DNA of 64,000 nucleotides, taken from Bradyrhizobium cytisi. GTDB lineage: Bacteria; Pseudomonadota; Alphaproteobacteria; Rhizobiales; Xanthobacteraceae. Shown here one piece after another: positions 45,084 through 53,411 of this stretch. The position numbers were made by a program, and so were the translations under genes. The notes under the pieces were generated by a model. It was not told where the DNA came from. It did no database searches and saw only the letters and a program-made list of their open reading frames with translations. The first letter of the stretch is position 1. Every line of letters starts with the position of its first letter. The stretch covers positions 16,751 through 80,750 of the forward strand of contig NZ_VSSR01000033.1 in the NCBI RefSeq assembly GCF_008123515.1, written 5' to 3'.

Positions 45084-45293
45084 CTAGGGCAGCGAAGATC
45101 CTTGGTTGCGCCTGACGATCTTCAGCACCAGCAAAACAGCACCGATGACCAGCAGCAGGACACCGACGAGAGTTGTGCCGCTGGATTCAAAGGTCACGCC
45201 GACCGCGGTCAGCAGGCATCCGATGATGATTGCGAAGAGCCCGCCGAGTTTCTTGATGAGCAGGACGTGTCCGTCACTTGTTTGTGCCACCAT
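45084..45293 (-). CDS. Small membrane protein
   Basis: 69 residues from ATG 45291-45293 (GGCGAGG ribosome binding site). Two helices are seen: KLGGLFAIIIGCLLTAVGVTF and GTTLVGVLLLVIGAVLLVLKIV, joined by a short ESS loop and ending in a basic tail RRNQGSSLP. No family is recognised. It is convergent with the GntR gene, with an 18-bp gap. Confidence 0.7.
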   Translation of the reverse strand: MVAQTSDGHVLLIKKLGGLFAIIIGCLLTAVGVTFESSGTTLVGVLLLVIGAVLLVLKIVRRNQGSSLP

Positions 45294-45671
45294 ATTACGC
45301 CTCGCCACTTGATGTCGCGGCCTGCTTGCAAAGTTTGTCTCTCGCCCCATGATCTCTTGTCGCGCAGGCCGCACCGGATCGTACTCCTGTTAATGAGGGT
45401 TGCAATCTTGCGTTGATCGCGGGCCGAATCCGATGTCCGCTTTTTGACTAGAGTTCGATGCAAGTGAGGCAGCCGCGCTTACGCATTTTGCGGAGTAGAA
45501 ATGTTCTGCTGCCACGACCAATGTATCTCTCATCGACTCGTATGGCTGACTTGCAGAATCTCCCTGTGGTTGTAAATTGACTCGACAGGATCATCGGCAT
45601 CTATTGGTTGATGCGCGTCGAGTTCTAGAACCGAGCCGACATGAGTTGGATCCGTTCTGCGGAGTGGTGCG
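45294..45671. other. 378-bp intergenic region without a recognisable gene
   Basis: Divergent region between the small membrane protein gene and the glutaminase gene. It is less GC-rich than its surroundings in places (for example around 45480-45580). No tRNA, repeat or convincing promoter hexamer pair is seen. Confidence 0.5.
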
Positions 45672-46670
45672 ATGGCGTCGCATTCAGTCATCGATGAGCG
45701 GGAGCCGGCATACGTTTCGACCGGCCATCTGCCAAGTCCGGAGGCTGTGCAGTCGCTGGTGAATGAGGCGCAGCGACGCTTCAAATCAAATCGCGATGGC
45801 GAGAATTCGCAGGTCTATCCGGCGCTTGCCCGGGTGCCGAGCGAGCTGTTCGGCGTCTGCGTCGTCGGCACCAGCGGCCATGTCTATGGCGCCGGAGACC
45901 TCGACTACGAATTCTCCATCATGAGCGTGTCAAAGCCGTTCTTGTTTGCGTTGGTCTGCGAGACCATCGGGCCCGAGGAAGCGCGCGCCAAGCTCGGAGC
46001 CAACGCGACCGGGCTTCCATTCAATTCGCTCGCCGCGATCGAACAGGGTAGCGGCCGCACCAATCCGATGGTCAATGCCGGCGCGATTGCGGCCACCAGT
46101 CTTGCGCCGGGCGCCACTGCTGCGGCGCGATGGACATTCATCCATGACGGGCTGTCGCGCTTCGCCGGCCGCGAACTGCCGCTCAACGAGGAAGTCTATG
46201 CGTCAGCGTCGCAGACTAATTTCCGCAACCGCAGCATCGCGCGGCTGCTGGAGAGCTACGACCGCATCTATTGCGACGCGAAGGAAGCGACTGATCTCTA
46301 TACGCGGCAGTGCTCGCTCAATGTGAGCGCCCGCGATCTTGCCGTGATGGGTGCGACCTTGGCCGATGGCGGCGTCAACCCAGTCACCAAGAAGCGTGTC
46401 GTCGATGCCTCGGTCTGCCATTACGCGCTCGCCGTCATGATCACCGCTGGACTGTATGAGACGTCAGGCGACTGGCTCTACGACATCGGCCTGCCCGGCA
46501 AGAGTGGAATCGGCGGCGGTATCGTGGCGGTGTCGCCGGGCAAGGGAGGTTTCGGCACCTTCGCCCCGCCGCTCGATGTCGCCGGCAACAGCGTGCGGGG
46601 ACAACTCGCGGCAAAATTTCTGTCGCAGCGGCTGGGGATGGATCTGTTCGTATCGCAACCGGAGCAATGA
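45672..46670 (+). CDS. glsA: Glutaminase A
   Basis: 332 residues, normal for the family. The beta-lactamase-like active site SVSKPF gives the Ser85-x-x-Lys88 pair. Other conserved parts are NPMVNAGAIA near 130, QTNFRNRSIARLLESY near 178, the Tyr in DLYTRQCSLNVSARDLA, and GKSGIGGGIVAVSPGKGGFGTFAPPLD near 275. It hydrolyses glutamine to glutamate and ammonia in the cytoplasm. Ammonia release by glutaminase supports acid resistance in enteric bacteria (established), and an HdeD-like gene lies downstream in the same run. Confidence 0.96.
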   Translation: MASHSVIDEREPAYVSTGHLPSPEAVQSLVNEAQRRFKSNRDGENSQVYPALARVPSELFGVCVVGTSGHVYGAGDLDYEFSIMSVSKPFLFALVCETIGPEEARAKLGANATGLPFNSLAAIEQGSGRTNPMVNAGAIAATSLAPGATAAARWTFIHDGLSRFAGRELPLNEEVYASASQTNFRNRSIARLLESYDRIYCDAKEATDLYTRQCSLNVSARDLAVMGATLADGGVNPVTKKRVVDASVCHYALAVMITAGLYETSGDWLYDIGLPGKSGIGGGIVAVSPGKGGFGTFAPPLDVAGNSVRGQLAAKFLSQRLGMDLFVSQPEQ

Positions 46671-46737
46671 ATGCGCAAAAACGATCGGCGGGCCGTTGGC
46701 CTGATCGATCGTAACCCCCATCAAGCGGGAGGACGTC

Positions 46738-48378
46738 ATGGCCACGCAGACAATCTCGATCGGCGGCATTCACGGGGAAGAGCGCGTGTCATGGATTCCC
46801 ATGATTTCGATCGCGCTCGGCCAGATGATCATGTCGTTCAACGTGGCCTCGCTGCCGGTGGCGATGGGCGGCATGGTCACGAGCTTCGGCGTGGCGCCGA
46901 CCACGGTCGCGACCGGGATCGTGGCGTATTCAATGCTGGTGGCGGGCTTCGTGATGCTCGGTGCCAAGCTCGCTCAGCGCTTTGGCGCCTTGCAGGTGTT
47001 CCGCGGCGCAGTCGTTCTCTTCTTCATCTCGCAGCTCATGATGACGTTCAGCCCGACGGCCACGGTCATGATTTCGGCGCAGGCGCTCTGCGGTGCGTCC
47101 GGCTCGGTCATTGTGCCCTCGCTCGTCGCGCTGATTGCCGAGAACTATGCCGGCCGTCAGCAGGCCACCGCACTCGGCGTGCTCGGCTCGGCGCGCGCGG
47201 CGGCCGGTGTTCTGGCTTTCGTGATCGGCGGCGTGCTCGGGACCTATATCGGCTGGCGGCCGGCGTTTGGCATCCTGATCGCCGCCTCGGCGATCGTCTT
47301 CCTGATGAGCTTTCGTCTGAAGCCCGATCGTGGCCGGCCGGACGTGCAGATCGACCTGATTGGCGTCGCGCTTGCCGCAAGCGCAATCATCCTCATCAGT
47401 TTCGGCTTCAACAATCTGAACGGCTGGGGCCTCGCGGTTGCGACGGCGAATGCGCCATTCGATCTGCTTGGCCTGTCGCCCGCGCCAATCATGATCGTGC
47501 TCGGAATCGTGCTGGGGCAGGGGCTTCTGCTCTGGACGCACCGGCGCCAGGCCGCGGGTAAGACGCCGCTCCTTGCCCTCGAGGTGATCGACTCGCCGGA
47601 AGAGCGCTGCGCGGTGTTCGCCTTGTTCGCGGTGGTGGCGCTGGAGGCCGCCCTGAACTTCACCGTGCCGCTCTATATCCAGATCGTGCAGGGACGTTCG
47701 CCGATCGCGACCGCGATCGCGATGATGCCGTTCAATCTCACGGTCTTCTTCTCCGCGATGCTGATCGTGAATGTCTATGAGCGGCTGACGCCGCGTCAGA
47801 TCGGCCGCTCCGGCTTTGCACTCTGCACCATCGCGCTGGTCTGGCTCGCTTTCGTCGTGCGCAACGACTGGAGTGAGGTCCCCGTGCTGTTCGGGCTGGT
47901 GCTGTTCGGCATCGGCCAGGGCTCGCTGGTGACGCTGCTGTTCAACGTTCTGGTGACGGCATCGCCGAAGGCGCTCGCCGGTGACGTCGGCTCGTTGCGC
48001 GGCACCACGCAAAATCTGGCTGCAGCGCTCGGCACGGCGGTGGCCGGTGCGCTGCTGGTCGGCCTGCTCAGCACCATTGCGCTGGGCAAGATCACGGCGA
48101 GCCCGGTGCTGACGCCGGAGCTGCAGGCGCAGGTCGGCCTCGGCAACATCACCTTCGTCAGCAACGATCGCCTGCGTAGCGTGCTCGAGCGCACCAGCGG
48201 CACGCCGGAGCAGGTCGCGGAAGCCGTCCGCGTCAACACCGAGGCTCGGCTGCGCGCGCTGAAGATCGGACTCTTGATCATGGCGGGTCTCGCGCTGATC
48301 GCGATCGTCCCGGCGGGACGGCTGCCGAACTATCTGCCGGGCGAGATTCCGAGCGATGAGACCACAGCGAAAACGTAA
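46738..48378 (+). CDS. DHA2 family MFS efflux transporter, 14-helix type
   Basis: 546 residues, preceded by a GGGAGGA ribosome binding site. Fourteen membrane helices are predicted. Features of the EmrB/QacA type are the first helix block MISIALGQMIMSFNVASLPVAM, motif A-like KLAQRFGALQVF, and motif C-like GVLGSARAAAGVLAFVIGGVLG. A cytoplasmic or periplasmic loop near 450-510 is extended. It probably exports drugs or metabolites by proton antiport. It follows glutaminase by 67 bp on the same strand. Confidence 0.92.
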   Translation: MATQTISIGGIHGEERVSWIPMISIALGQMIMSFNVASLPVAMGGMVTSFGVAPTTVATGIVAYSMLVAGFVMLGAKLAQRFGALQVFRGAVVLFFISQLMMTFSPTATVMISAQALCGASGSVIVPSLVALIAENYAGRQQATALGVLGSARAAAGVLAFVIGGVLGTYIGWRPAFGILIAASAIVFLMSFRLKPDRGRPDVQIDLIGVALAASAIILISFGFNNLNGWGLAVATANAPFDLLGLSPAPIMIVLGIVLGQGLLLWTHRRQAAGKTPLLALEVIDSPEERCAVFALFAVVALEAALNFTVPLYIQIVQGRSPIATAIAMMPFNLTVFFSAMLIVNVYERLTPRQIGRSGFALCTIALVWLAFVVRNDWSEVPVLFGLVLFGIGQGSLVTLLFNVLVTASPKALAGDVGSLRGTTQNLAAALGTAVAGALLVGLLSTIALGKITASPVLTPELQAQVGLGNITFVSNDRLRSVLERTSGTPEQVAEAVRVNTEARLRALKIGLLIMAGLALIAIVPAGRLPNYLPGEIPSDETTAKT

Positions 48379-48417
48379 GTTCGAAACCGGGCAGGGGATT
48401 TCGCGAAGGAGACCCCC

Positions 48418-48726
48418 ATGAATGAGATGGATCGCCGCGACGCGCTGCGCCTCATGTTCGGAGGCGTGATCGTCGCAGGTGCAGGCGTGAGCCTGTGGCC
48501 GCAGGACGCCGCCGCCTTGATGGACGCGTCGCCACTCGATCAACCAGCTTCGACCAGACGCGAACCTGCGGGACGGGTTTATGCGCAATCGACCCGGCCA
48601 CGGCCTCCGGCTCACCGCCCACCTCGTCGGCCGCCGCCGCGACCGCCGTCATGGCACCGGCGGCGCCGGCGCTGGGTGTGCTGGTGGCATCGAGGCCGCC
48701 GTCATTGCGGCTGGCGTTGGCATTAA
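48418..48726 (+). CDS. Small exported arginine/proline-rich protein
   Basis: 102 residues with a GAAGGAGA ribosome binding site 5 bases before the ATG. The N-terminus MDRRDALRLMFGGVIVAGAGVSL resembles a twin-arginine or signal-anchor sequence. The mature part is proline- and arginine-rich and ends in RRWVCWWHRGRRHCGWRWH, a cysteine/tryptophan motif seen in several small Bradyrhizobium proteins (from memory). Function unknown. Confidence 0.75.
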   Translation: MNEMDRRDALRLMFGGVIVAGAGVSLWPQDAAALMDASPLDQPASTRREPAGRVYAQSTRPRPPAHRPPRRPPPRPPSWHRRRRRWVCWWHRGRRHCGWRWH

Positions 48727-48741
48727 CCGAGGGAGGATGTC

Positions 48742-49305
48742 ATGACGACTTACGATCACAGCGCGCCGATGGGCGCGACCGGGCTGCCACAGCCATCCCG
48801 CTGGGTCTGCGTGCTGCTGGGTCTTTTCATGGTGTTCACGGGGCTGATGGTGCTGGGCGACGTTGCCTTCTTCACCGTGATCAGCGCGCTGTTCATCGGC
48901 TGGATGGCGATCGCCACCGGCGCCTTCGAGATCTTCCACGCGTTCTGGACCAAGGGCTGGGGCGGCTTTGTCTGGCAGGTGGTGCTTGGCGTTCTCTACA
49001 TCGCCTTCGGCATCGTTCTCATCAGCCAGCCGCTGACCGGCGCGCTGCTGCTGACCTACGCGCTTGGCGTCGCGCTCCTCGTCTCCGGAATCGTCCGCAT
49101 GCTGATCGGCATCGGCCGCTGGCAGCAGGGCGGCGGCATCATGCTGGCCTCCGGCCTGTTCGGCGTGCTCGCCGGCCTTGTCATCCTGACCGGCTTTCCG
49201 ATGACCGGGCTCTGGGTGTTGGGCATGCTGCTCGGCATCGATCTGTTGTCGCACGGCATCGGCTGGCTGACCTTTGCCTGGCGGCCCGTCGCAGCGGCCA
49301 CATAG
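48742..49305 (+). CDS. HdeD-like acid-resistance family membrane protein
   Basis: 187 residues with a GGGAGGA ribosome binding site. Six membrane helices in three hairpins match the HdeD (DUF308) family: VLLGLFMVFTGLMVLGDVAFF, GWMAIATGAFEIFHAFW, LGVLYIAFGIVLISQPLTGA. HdeD proteins are linked to acid stress in enterics; the biochemical role is unsettled. The preceding small protein gene ends 15 bp upstream. Confidence 0.9.
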   Translation: MTTYDHSAPMGATGLPQPSRWVCVLLGLFMVFTGLMVLGDVAFFTVISALFIGWMAIATGAFEIFHAFWTKGWGGFVWQVVLGVLYIAFGIVLISQPLTGALLLTYALGVALLVSGIVRMLIGIGRWQQGGGIMLASGLFGVLAGLVILTGFPMTGLWVLGMLLGIDLLSHGIGWLTFAWRPVAAAT

Positions 49306-49330
49306 CGGCACCCCAGCGCGGAGATTGAAC

Positions 49331-50668
49331 ATGTCGGGATTGAGTGCGCGGGCCGGCCTCGCGGTGCTGCTCGCAATGATTGTCTGGAGCGCATCGCCCG
49401 CGCCGGCCCAGCAGGATTCTGCCGTCCTGTTCCGCAACGTCAAGATCTTCGACGGCAACAATGCGACGCTCTCGGCCGTATCCAATGTCCTCGTCAGGGA
49501 TGGCAAGATCGAGAAGATCTCGACCGCGGACATCGCGGCCACTGGCCAGATGATCGACGGCGGCGGCCGGGTGCTGATGCCGGGACTGATCGATGCGCAT
49601 TGGCACGCGATGCTGGTGAGGCCGACGCCGATGGCGGCCCTCGGCGATGTCGGCTACAACAATCTGCTCGCCGCCAGTGAGGCGACGGCCACGCTGATGC
49701 GCGGCTTCACCACCATACGCGACATGGGCGGGCCGAGCTTCGGCCTCAAGCGGGCCATCGACGAGGATCTCGTCGCCGGCCCGCGCATCTATCCGTCCGG
49801 CGCCATCATCACCATCACCGGCGGTCATGGCGATTTCCGCCAGCTCACCGATTTGCCGCGAACGATCGGCGGCATGCTCAGCCGCATGGAGCTGATCGGC
49901 GGCAGCCTGGTCGCCGACAGCCCGGACGAAGTGCGCGTGCGCGCGCGCGAGCAGCTGATGCAGGGTGCTTCCCAGGTGAAGCTCACCGCGGGCGGCGGCG
50001 TCGCTTCGCCCTTCAGTCCGTTGGACGTCTCGACCTTCACCGAGCCCGAGCTGCGCGCCGCCGTCGAGGCCGCCGACAATTGGGGCACCTACGTCGCCAC
50101 GCACGCCTATACGCCGGTCGCGATCCAGCGCTCGATCGCCGCCGGCGTGAGATGCATCGAGCACGGTCACCTCATGGACGAGGCGAGCGCGAAGCTGATG
50201 GCGGAGAAGGGGATCTGGCTCAGCACGCAGCCGTTCCTGGATATGTCCGCGGCCGCCGCGCTCGGGCCTTCGGAACAGGACAAGATGCGGCAGGTGGTTG
50301 CCGGCACCGACCGCGTCTATGCGCTGGCAAAGAAGTATCACCTCAAGACCGCCTTCGGCACCGACGTCCTGTTCTCGCAGGCGATGGCGGAGAGGCAGGG
50401 CTCAATGCTCGCCGCGCTGTCGCGCTGGTACACGCCGGCCGAAGCGCTCACGATGGCAACGTCGACCAATGCCGAGCTCTTGAGCCTGTCGGGCCCGCGC
50501 AATCCCTACCCCGGCAAGCTCGGCGTGGTCGAGGAGGGCGCGTTCGCCGATCTCCTCCTGGTCGACGGCAATCCGCTCGACAACATCGCCCTTGTCGAGG
50601 ATCCCGCGAAGAATTTTGTGGTGATCATGAAGGGCGGCAAGGTCTACAAGAACATCCTGCCGCGCTGA
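49331..50668 (+). CDS. Exported metal-dependent amidohydrolase (imidazolonepropionase/prolidase-like)
   Basis: 445 residues from ATG 49331 (GCGGAGA upstream). A signal peptide (AGLAVLLAMIVWSASPAPAQ) precedes the composite beta domain and TIM barrel. Metal ligands are visible: DAHWHAML near residue 94 replaces the usual HxH with HWH, KLTAGGG near 218 carries the lysine, THAYTP and EHGHLMD supply two histidines near 258 and 280, and GTDVLF near 345 the aspartate. Such exported members hydrolyse dipeptides or cyclic amides. It closes the 45.7-50.7 kb gene run. Confidence 0.92.
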   Translation: MSGLSARAGLAVLLAMIVWSASPAPAQQDSAVLFRNVKIFDGNNATLSAVSNVLVRDGKIEKISTADIAATGQMIDGGGRVLMPGLIDAHWHAMLVRPTPMAALGDVGYNNLLAASEATATLMRGFTTIRDMGGPSFGLKRAIDEDLVAGPRIYPSGAIITITGGHGDFRQLTDLPRTIGGMLSRMELIGGSLVADSPDEVRVRAREQLMQGASQVKLTAGGGVASPFSPLDVSTFTEPELRAAVEAADNWGTYVATHAYTPVAIQRSIAAGVRCIEHGHLMDEASAKLMAEKGIWLSTQPFLDMSAAAALGPSEQDKMRQVVAGTDRVYALAKKYHLKTAFGTDVLFSQAMAERQGSMLAALSRWYTPAEALTMATSTNAELLSLSGPRNPYPGKLGVVEEGAFADLLLVDGNPLDNIALVEDPAKNFVVIMKGGKVYKNILPR

Positions 50669-50672
50669 CAGC

Positions 50673-50714
50673 TGCCCCCAAAAAAGTTGCGGCCAGGCTT
50701 TGGGGGAAGCCTGG
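50673..50714. repeat. Left 42-bp direct repeat of a gene-sized unit
   Basis: Matches 52343-52384 in 41 of 42 positions; 37 consecutive bases (50678-50714) are identical. It starts TGCCCCCAAAAAAGTTGCGG and ends AAGCCTGG. It contains a shortened hairpin, CCAGGCTT/AAGCCTGG, and begins 5 bases after the stop codon of the amidohydrolase gene. Beyond AAGCCTGG the palindrome is broken (TTGTTG), unlike the right copy. Confidence 0.85.
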
Positions 50715-50797
50715 TTGTTGAAGGTTCCATCAGTGCGGCTGCCCGATCAGCTCCGCATTGCGCTGAACCTTGCAGATGATTGCGGCTGTCGACCGAG

Positions 50798-50812
50798 ATC
50801 ACAACTTGTGAT
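50798..50812. promoter_or_regulatory. Operator-like palindrome before the nuclease-like gene
   Basis: ATCACAACTTGTGAT is a perfect 15-base palindrome with 7-bp arms and a single central C. It ends 38 bases before the ATG at 50851, in a position where a bound protein would block RNA polymerase. TTGTGATAGTTTAAG runs through its right arm and could include promoter elements. Confidence 0.55.
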
Positions 50813-50850
50813 AGTTTAAGTCATTTCATCACGTAGGACTGGAGGTAGCT

Positions 50851-52272
50851 ATGAATTGGAAGCCACCACGGAAGTCCATCAGCGATCTGAACGCGATCCA
50901 TGTGCCGAATGAGTCCGGCGACGCAGTTGCTCATTTTGAGTGGCCAGATGAAATCGCCTTTGAATGGGAAGATCTGGTGATGTCCCTGGCGAGGACATTG
51001 GCCATGGCGCTGCCAGAGAAAGGTTTGACTCAGGAAGAGCGGTTGCAGCTTGCTCGCTCTGTCGCGATGCCGACTGCTGAGCGTATCAACGTTTTTCTCG
51101 AGAAAGAGGAAGCAGAGTTCAGTTTCAGCGATAAGCTCGAAATTCTTGCCGACATAAGGCCTGCGATCTCCGGTGAGGTTGGCGCGGCTGTGGCAGATCT
51201 CGTCATGGAGCATTTCAATTGCCACTGGCGGTCGAACGGGAACGACGCTGGTTTCGTCATCGCAAAGGGCGTTGACGTAACCGACGAGCGGATACCGGAT
51301 TTCGTCTATGATCCGGGCGGCAAAGGCGGCTTCGAGCCAGGGCAACTGATCGCCGTCGAGGCGAAAGGGAGTCTCTCCAAGACCGGCGGCCCACGCCCTG
51401 CGATCAAGCGGCTCGCCAAGAAGGCCTTCGGCGGACAAGTGAAGAAGTATCTGGGCGCCAAGGCCGATGGATGCTTGATCGCTGCGGGTTACGGCGTGGC
51501 CTATGGATCGGTACCAGGCAGCAGGGAGTCGACCCTCGCTATCGCCAGCTCGCACAGATTTCAAACTGCCCTGCAGCCGCACAAGGTGCCGGCCCCGCTA
51601 TCGGCCGCGGCGACAGGGCAGCCGGCGCCTGCCGAGGCGGAAGCCGAACTGCACCACGACGAGGAGCAACAGGAGGACCGGTCAAAGATGGATTTGCGAA
51701 CGGCGCCTCAAATTGAATATCGGCAGGACGAACAGCGCAGCGAGCGCGAAGCGGACGATACAGGTGGGTTGGGCGACGGCGGCGATGATGGTGGCCGCGA
51801 GCGCGGCGGAGGACGGCCGCGTGCGACTCCGGCGCGTCGCGTGGCACTAGCAAATTATGAGACGGTGTTTCAACTATGCGGAGCGCTGGCCGCGGCCAGG
51901 TCAATTCGCGACATTCTGTCGGACGAGAGAACGCGCGTGGCCGAAACTGCAGACCGGTTTCAGGAATTTTACGAGATCGGGGATGACGAACCGATTCTGA
52001 TCGGGTCACCCTATCGTTATGCTTGGTGGTACCCGGATCACAGTTTTGGAATCTCGGCAAAATCAGCTGAGGAGATCCTCAAGATCATTGCACAACCGGG
52101 AGAACTTCCACCGTCACTCGATCTCAGCGTCGTGCCGTTCGATCGACGCCGTATTCGAGACGGAGCGATCGAGGCTAATTTTCAAGGTGATGGCTTCGCG
52201 TTCTTGACGAGTTGGTCGGGCCCCTACAGAGATCGCACCTGGGACCTTCGCGAGGGCGCCTGGGCGGACTAA
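50851..52272 (+). CDS. Unrecognised protein with a plausible PD-(D/E)XK nuclease core
   Basis: 473 residues with a strong GGAGGT ribosome binding site 5 bases before the ATG. I do not recognise a named family. The N-terminal 135 residues are acidic and helical. Residues 148-216 fit a restriction-endonuclease-like core: Asp150 in RIPDFVYD, Glu170 and Lys172 in IAVEAKGSLS, Gln196 in GGQVKKYLG and a following hydrophobic strand DGCLIAAGYGV. Residues 250-330 are a low-complexity linker (acidic, then Gly/Arg-rich). The C-terminal 140 residues form a second domain with YRYAWWYPDHSFG and FLTSWSGPYRDRTWD. Codon use is less GC-biased than that of its neighbours. It is the only gene between the 42-bp direct repeats, which suggests acquisition as a unit; a defence or DNA-processing role is inference. 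Confidence 0.7.
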   Translation: MNWKPPRKSISDLNAIHVPNESGDAVAHFEWPDEIAFEWEDLVMSLARTLAMALPEKGLTQEERLQLARSVAMPTAERINVFLEKEEAEFSFSDKLEILADIRPAISGEVGAAVADLVMEHFNCHWRSNGNDAGFVIAKGVDVTDERIPDFVYDPGGKGGFEPGQLIAVEAKGSLSKTGGPRPAIKRLAKKAFGGQVKKYLGAKADGCLIAAGYGVAYGSVPGSRESTLAIASSHRFQTALQPHKVPAPLSAAATGQPAPAEAEAELHHDEEQQEDRSKMDLRTAPQIEYRQDEQRSEREADDTGGLGDGGDDGGRERGGGRPRATPARRVALANYETVFQLCGALAAARSIRDILSDERTRVAETADRFQEFYEIGDDEPILIGSPYRYAWWYPDHSFGISAKSAEEILKIIAQPGELPPSLDLSVVPFDRRRIRDGAIEANFQGDGFAFLTSWSGPYRDRTWDLREGAWAD

Positions 52273-52342
52273 GGCCCGGATGTTACGATGGAGTGACATC
52301 GCGAGCTCGTCTTGACAGCCCATCGCCGCGGCCACGCGCTCT

Positions 52343-52384
52343 TGCCTCCAAAAAAGTTGCGGCCAGGCTTTGGGGGAAGCCTGG
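52343..52384. repeat. Right 42-bp direct repeat, inside an intact terminator
   Basis: Matches the left repeat at 50673-50714 with one mismatch (T for C at position 5). Here the sequence continues CCGC, completing a perfect 12-bp stem. The two copies are 1,670 bp apart, start to start. Confidence 0.85.
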
Positions 52385-52388
52385 CCGC
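52350..52388 (-). terminator. Rho-independent terminator of the transglutaminase-like protease gene
   Basis: GCGGCCAGGCTT (52359-52370) and AAGCCTGGCCGC (52377-52388) form a perfect 12-bp stem with a 6-base loop. On the minus strand it is followed by AACTTTTTT. It lies about 70 bases after the stop codon of the gene at 52456-53082. Confidence 0.8.
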
Positions 52389-52455
52389 GCGCGAACCGGT
52401 CTGGGACGGGGAGGGGTGGGGATGTGACCGGGTCGCGTAACTCCTTCGCTTATCT

Positions 52456-53082
52456 CTACTGATCTCTTGCGCTGGCGGTGGAGACCGCCGGCTTGGTATC
52501 GCCGAGCGACACCCAGACGTTGGGATCGGCCTGCGACTGGCGCTTGACGAAGCGGTAGCCGGTCTCGGTCCAGGCAACGACGCTCTCGTTCTGATTGTCG
52601 AGAACGAACTCGCCCTTGTCGGTCTTCACCGTCAGCACCGCGTGTCCTTCGCCCTTCTTGTCGCGCACGACGGTGATGAGCAGGGCCTCGCGCGGCCATC
52701 CGGCATCGATCAGCATCTTGCGCTTCAACAGCACGTAGTCTTCACAGTCGCCGTAACCGTCGGTCGGCAGCGACCACTTCTCGATCACGCCCCAGTGGTC
52801 CTGGTCGGTCAAAGGCTTGATGGTCTCGTTGACCCAGCGATTGACCTTGGTCAGGTCGCGCCACGCGGTCTGCGACATCACGATGTCGCGTGGCTGCGTC
52901 GGCCCGCCCTGACACTGAGCGGTATTCTCTGCACAAAACTCGACCCAGCCGATCGGCGCACGCGTGGTGTCGCCGAGACTCGCGTAGAGCAGACGGCTTT
53001 CACCGGCCTGCGCTGCAGCGCTGATCCCGAAGAGCATGGCGGCGATCGCCACTCTCTTCCCCTGTCCCCTGAAGTCCAACAT
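52456..53082 (-). CDS. Transglutaminase-like cysteine protease, BTLCP family
   Basis: 208 residues from ATG 53080-53082; a longer ATG at 53112 is possible but lacks a ribosome binding site. The signal peptide (VAIAAMLFGISAAAQA) directs it to the periplasm. The catalytic triad is visible: Cys113 in GYGDCEDYVLLK, His147 in GEGHAVLTV and Asp162 in FVLDNQNESV. The family includes LapG, which cleaves surface adhesins under c-di-GMP control (established for LapG). The neighbouring gene encodes a PilZ protein, but no LapA- or LapD-like gene is in the window. Confidence 0.9.
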   Translation of the reverse strand: MLDFRGQGKRVAIAAMLFGISAAAQAGESRLLYASLGDTTRAPIGWVEFCAENTAQCQGGPTQPRDIVMSQTAWRDLTKVNRWVNETIKPLTDQDHWGVIEKWSLPTDGYGDCEDYVLLKRKMLIDAGWPREALLITVVRDKKGEGHAVLTVKTDKGEFVLDNQNESVVAWTETGYRFVKRQSQADPNVWVSLGDTKPAVSTASARDQ

Positions 53083-53341
53083 TGCGGCCCCCGTTTCTTG
53101 TTGGGACCACATTTCGCATGGAGCTTTTGAGTTGCCGCTAAGTCAACCAAGTCAAGTCGAGACGAATACAAGTAAAAGGCGCGGAGATTTCGATCTATAC
53201 TTGAATATAATTCGAGTAAAATTGGAGAATACTGCAATTGATTCAAATTGTAGGGATTAACGCGGAAACGCTGGCGGAACTGCAGTTTCAGTGCGCGAAC
53301 AAGCTGCGCGTTAACCGGCGTGAGGCCGCAACCGGACGCGA

Positions 53342-53374
53342 AAAGGCGGCATCCGCATCGCGGAAGCCGCCTTT
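53342..53374 (-). terminator. Hairpin between the protease and PilZ genes
   Basis: AAAGGCGGC and GCCGCCTTT form a perfect 9-bp stem with a 15-base loop. On the minus strand it is followed by TTCGCG. It lies 38 bases after the PilZ gene stop. The rest of the 53083-53411 gap holds an A/T-rich stretch (53160-53260) that probably contains the protease promoter. Confidence 0.6.
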
Positions 53375-53411
53375 GAGGCCGAGAAATTAGGGGTTTTGGC
53401 GCGCTTTCGCT

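Noticed and set aside
46930..48615. 561-codon minus-strand frame across the DHA2 transporter gene
   Set aside because: Composition (Arg, His, Asp, Gln-rich) and lack of any domain mark it as a shadow of the 14-helix transporter.
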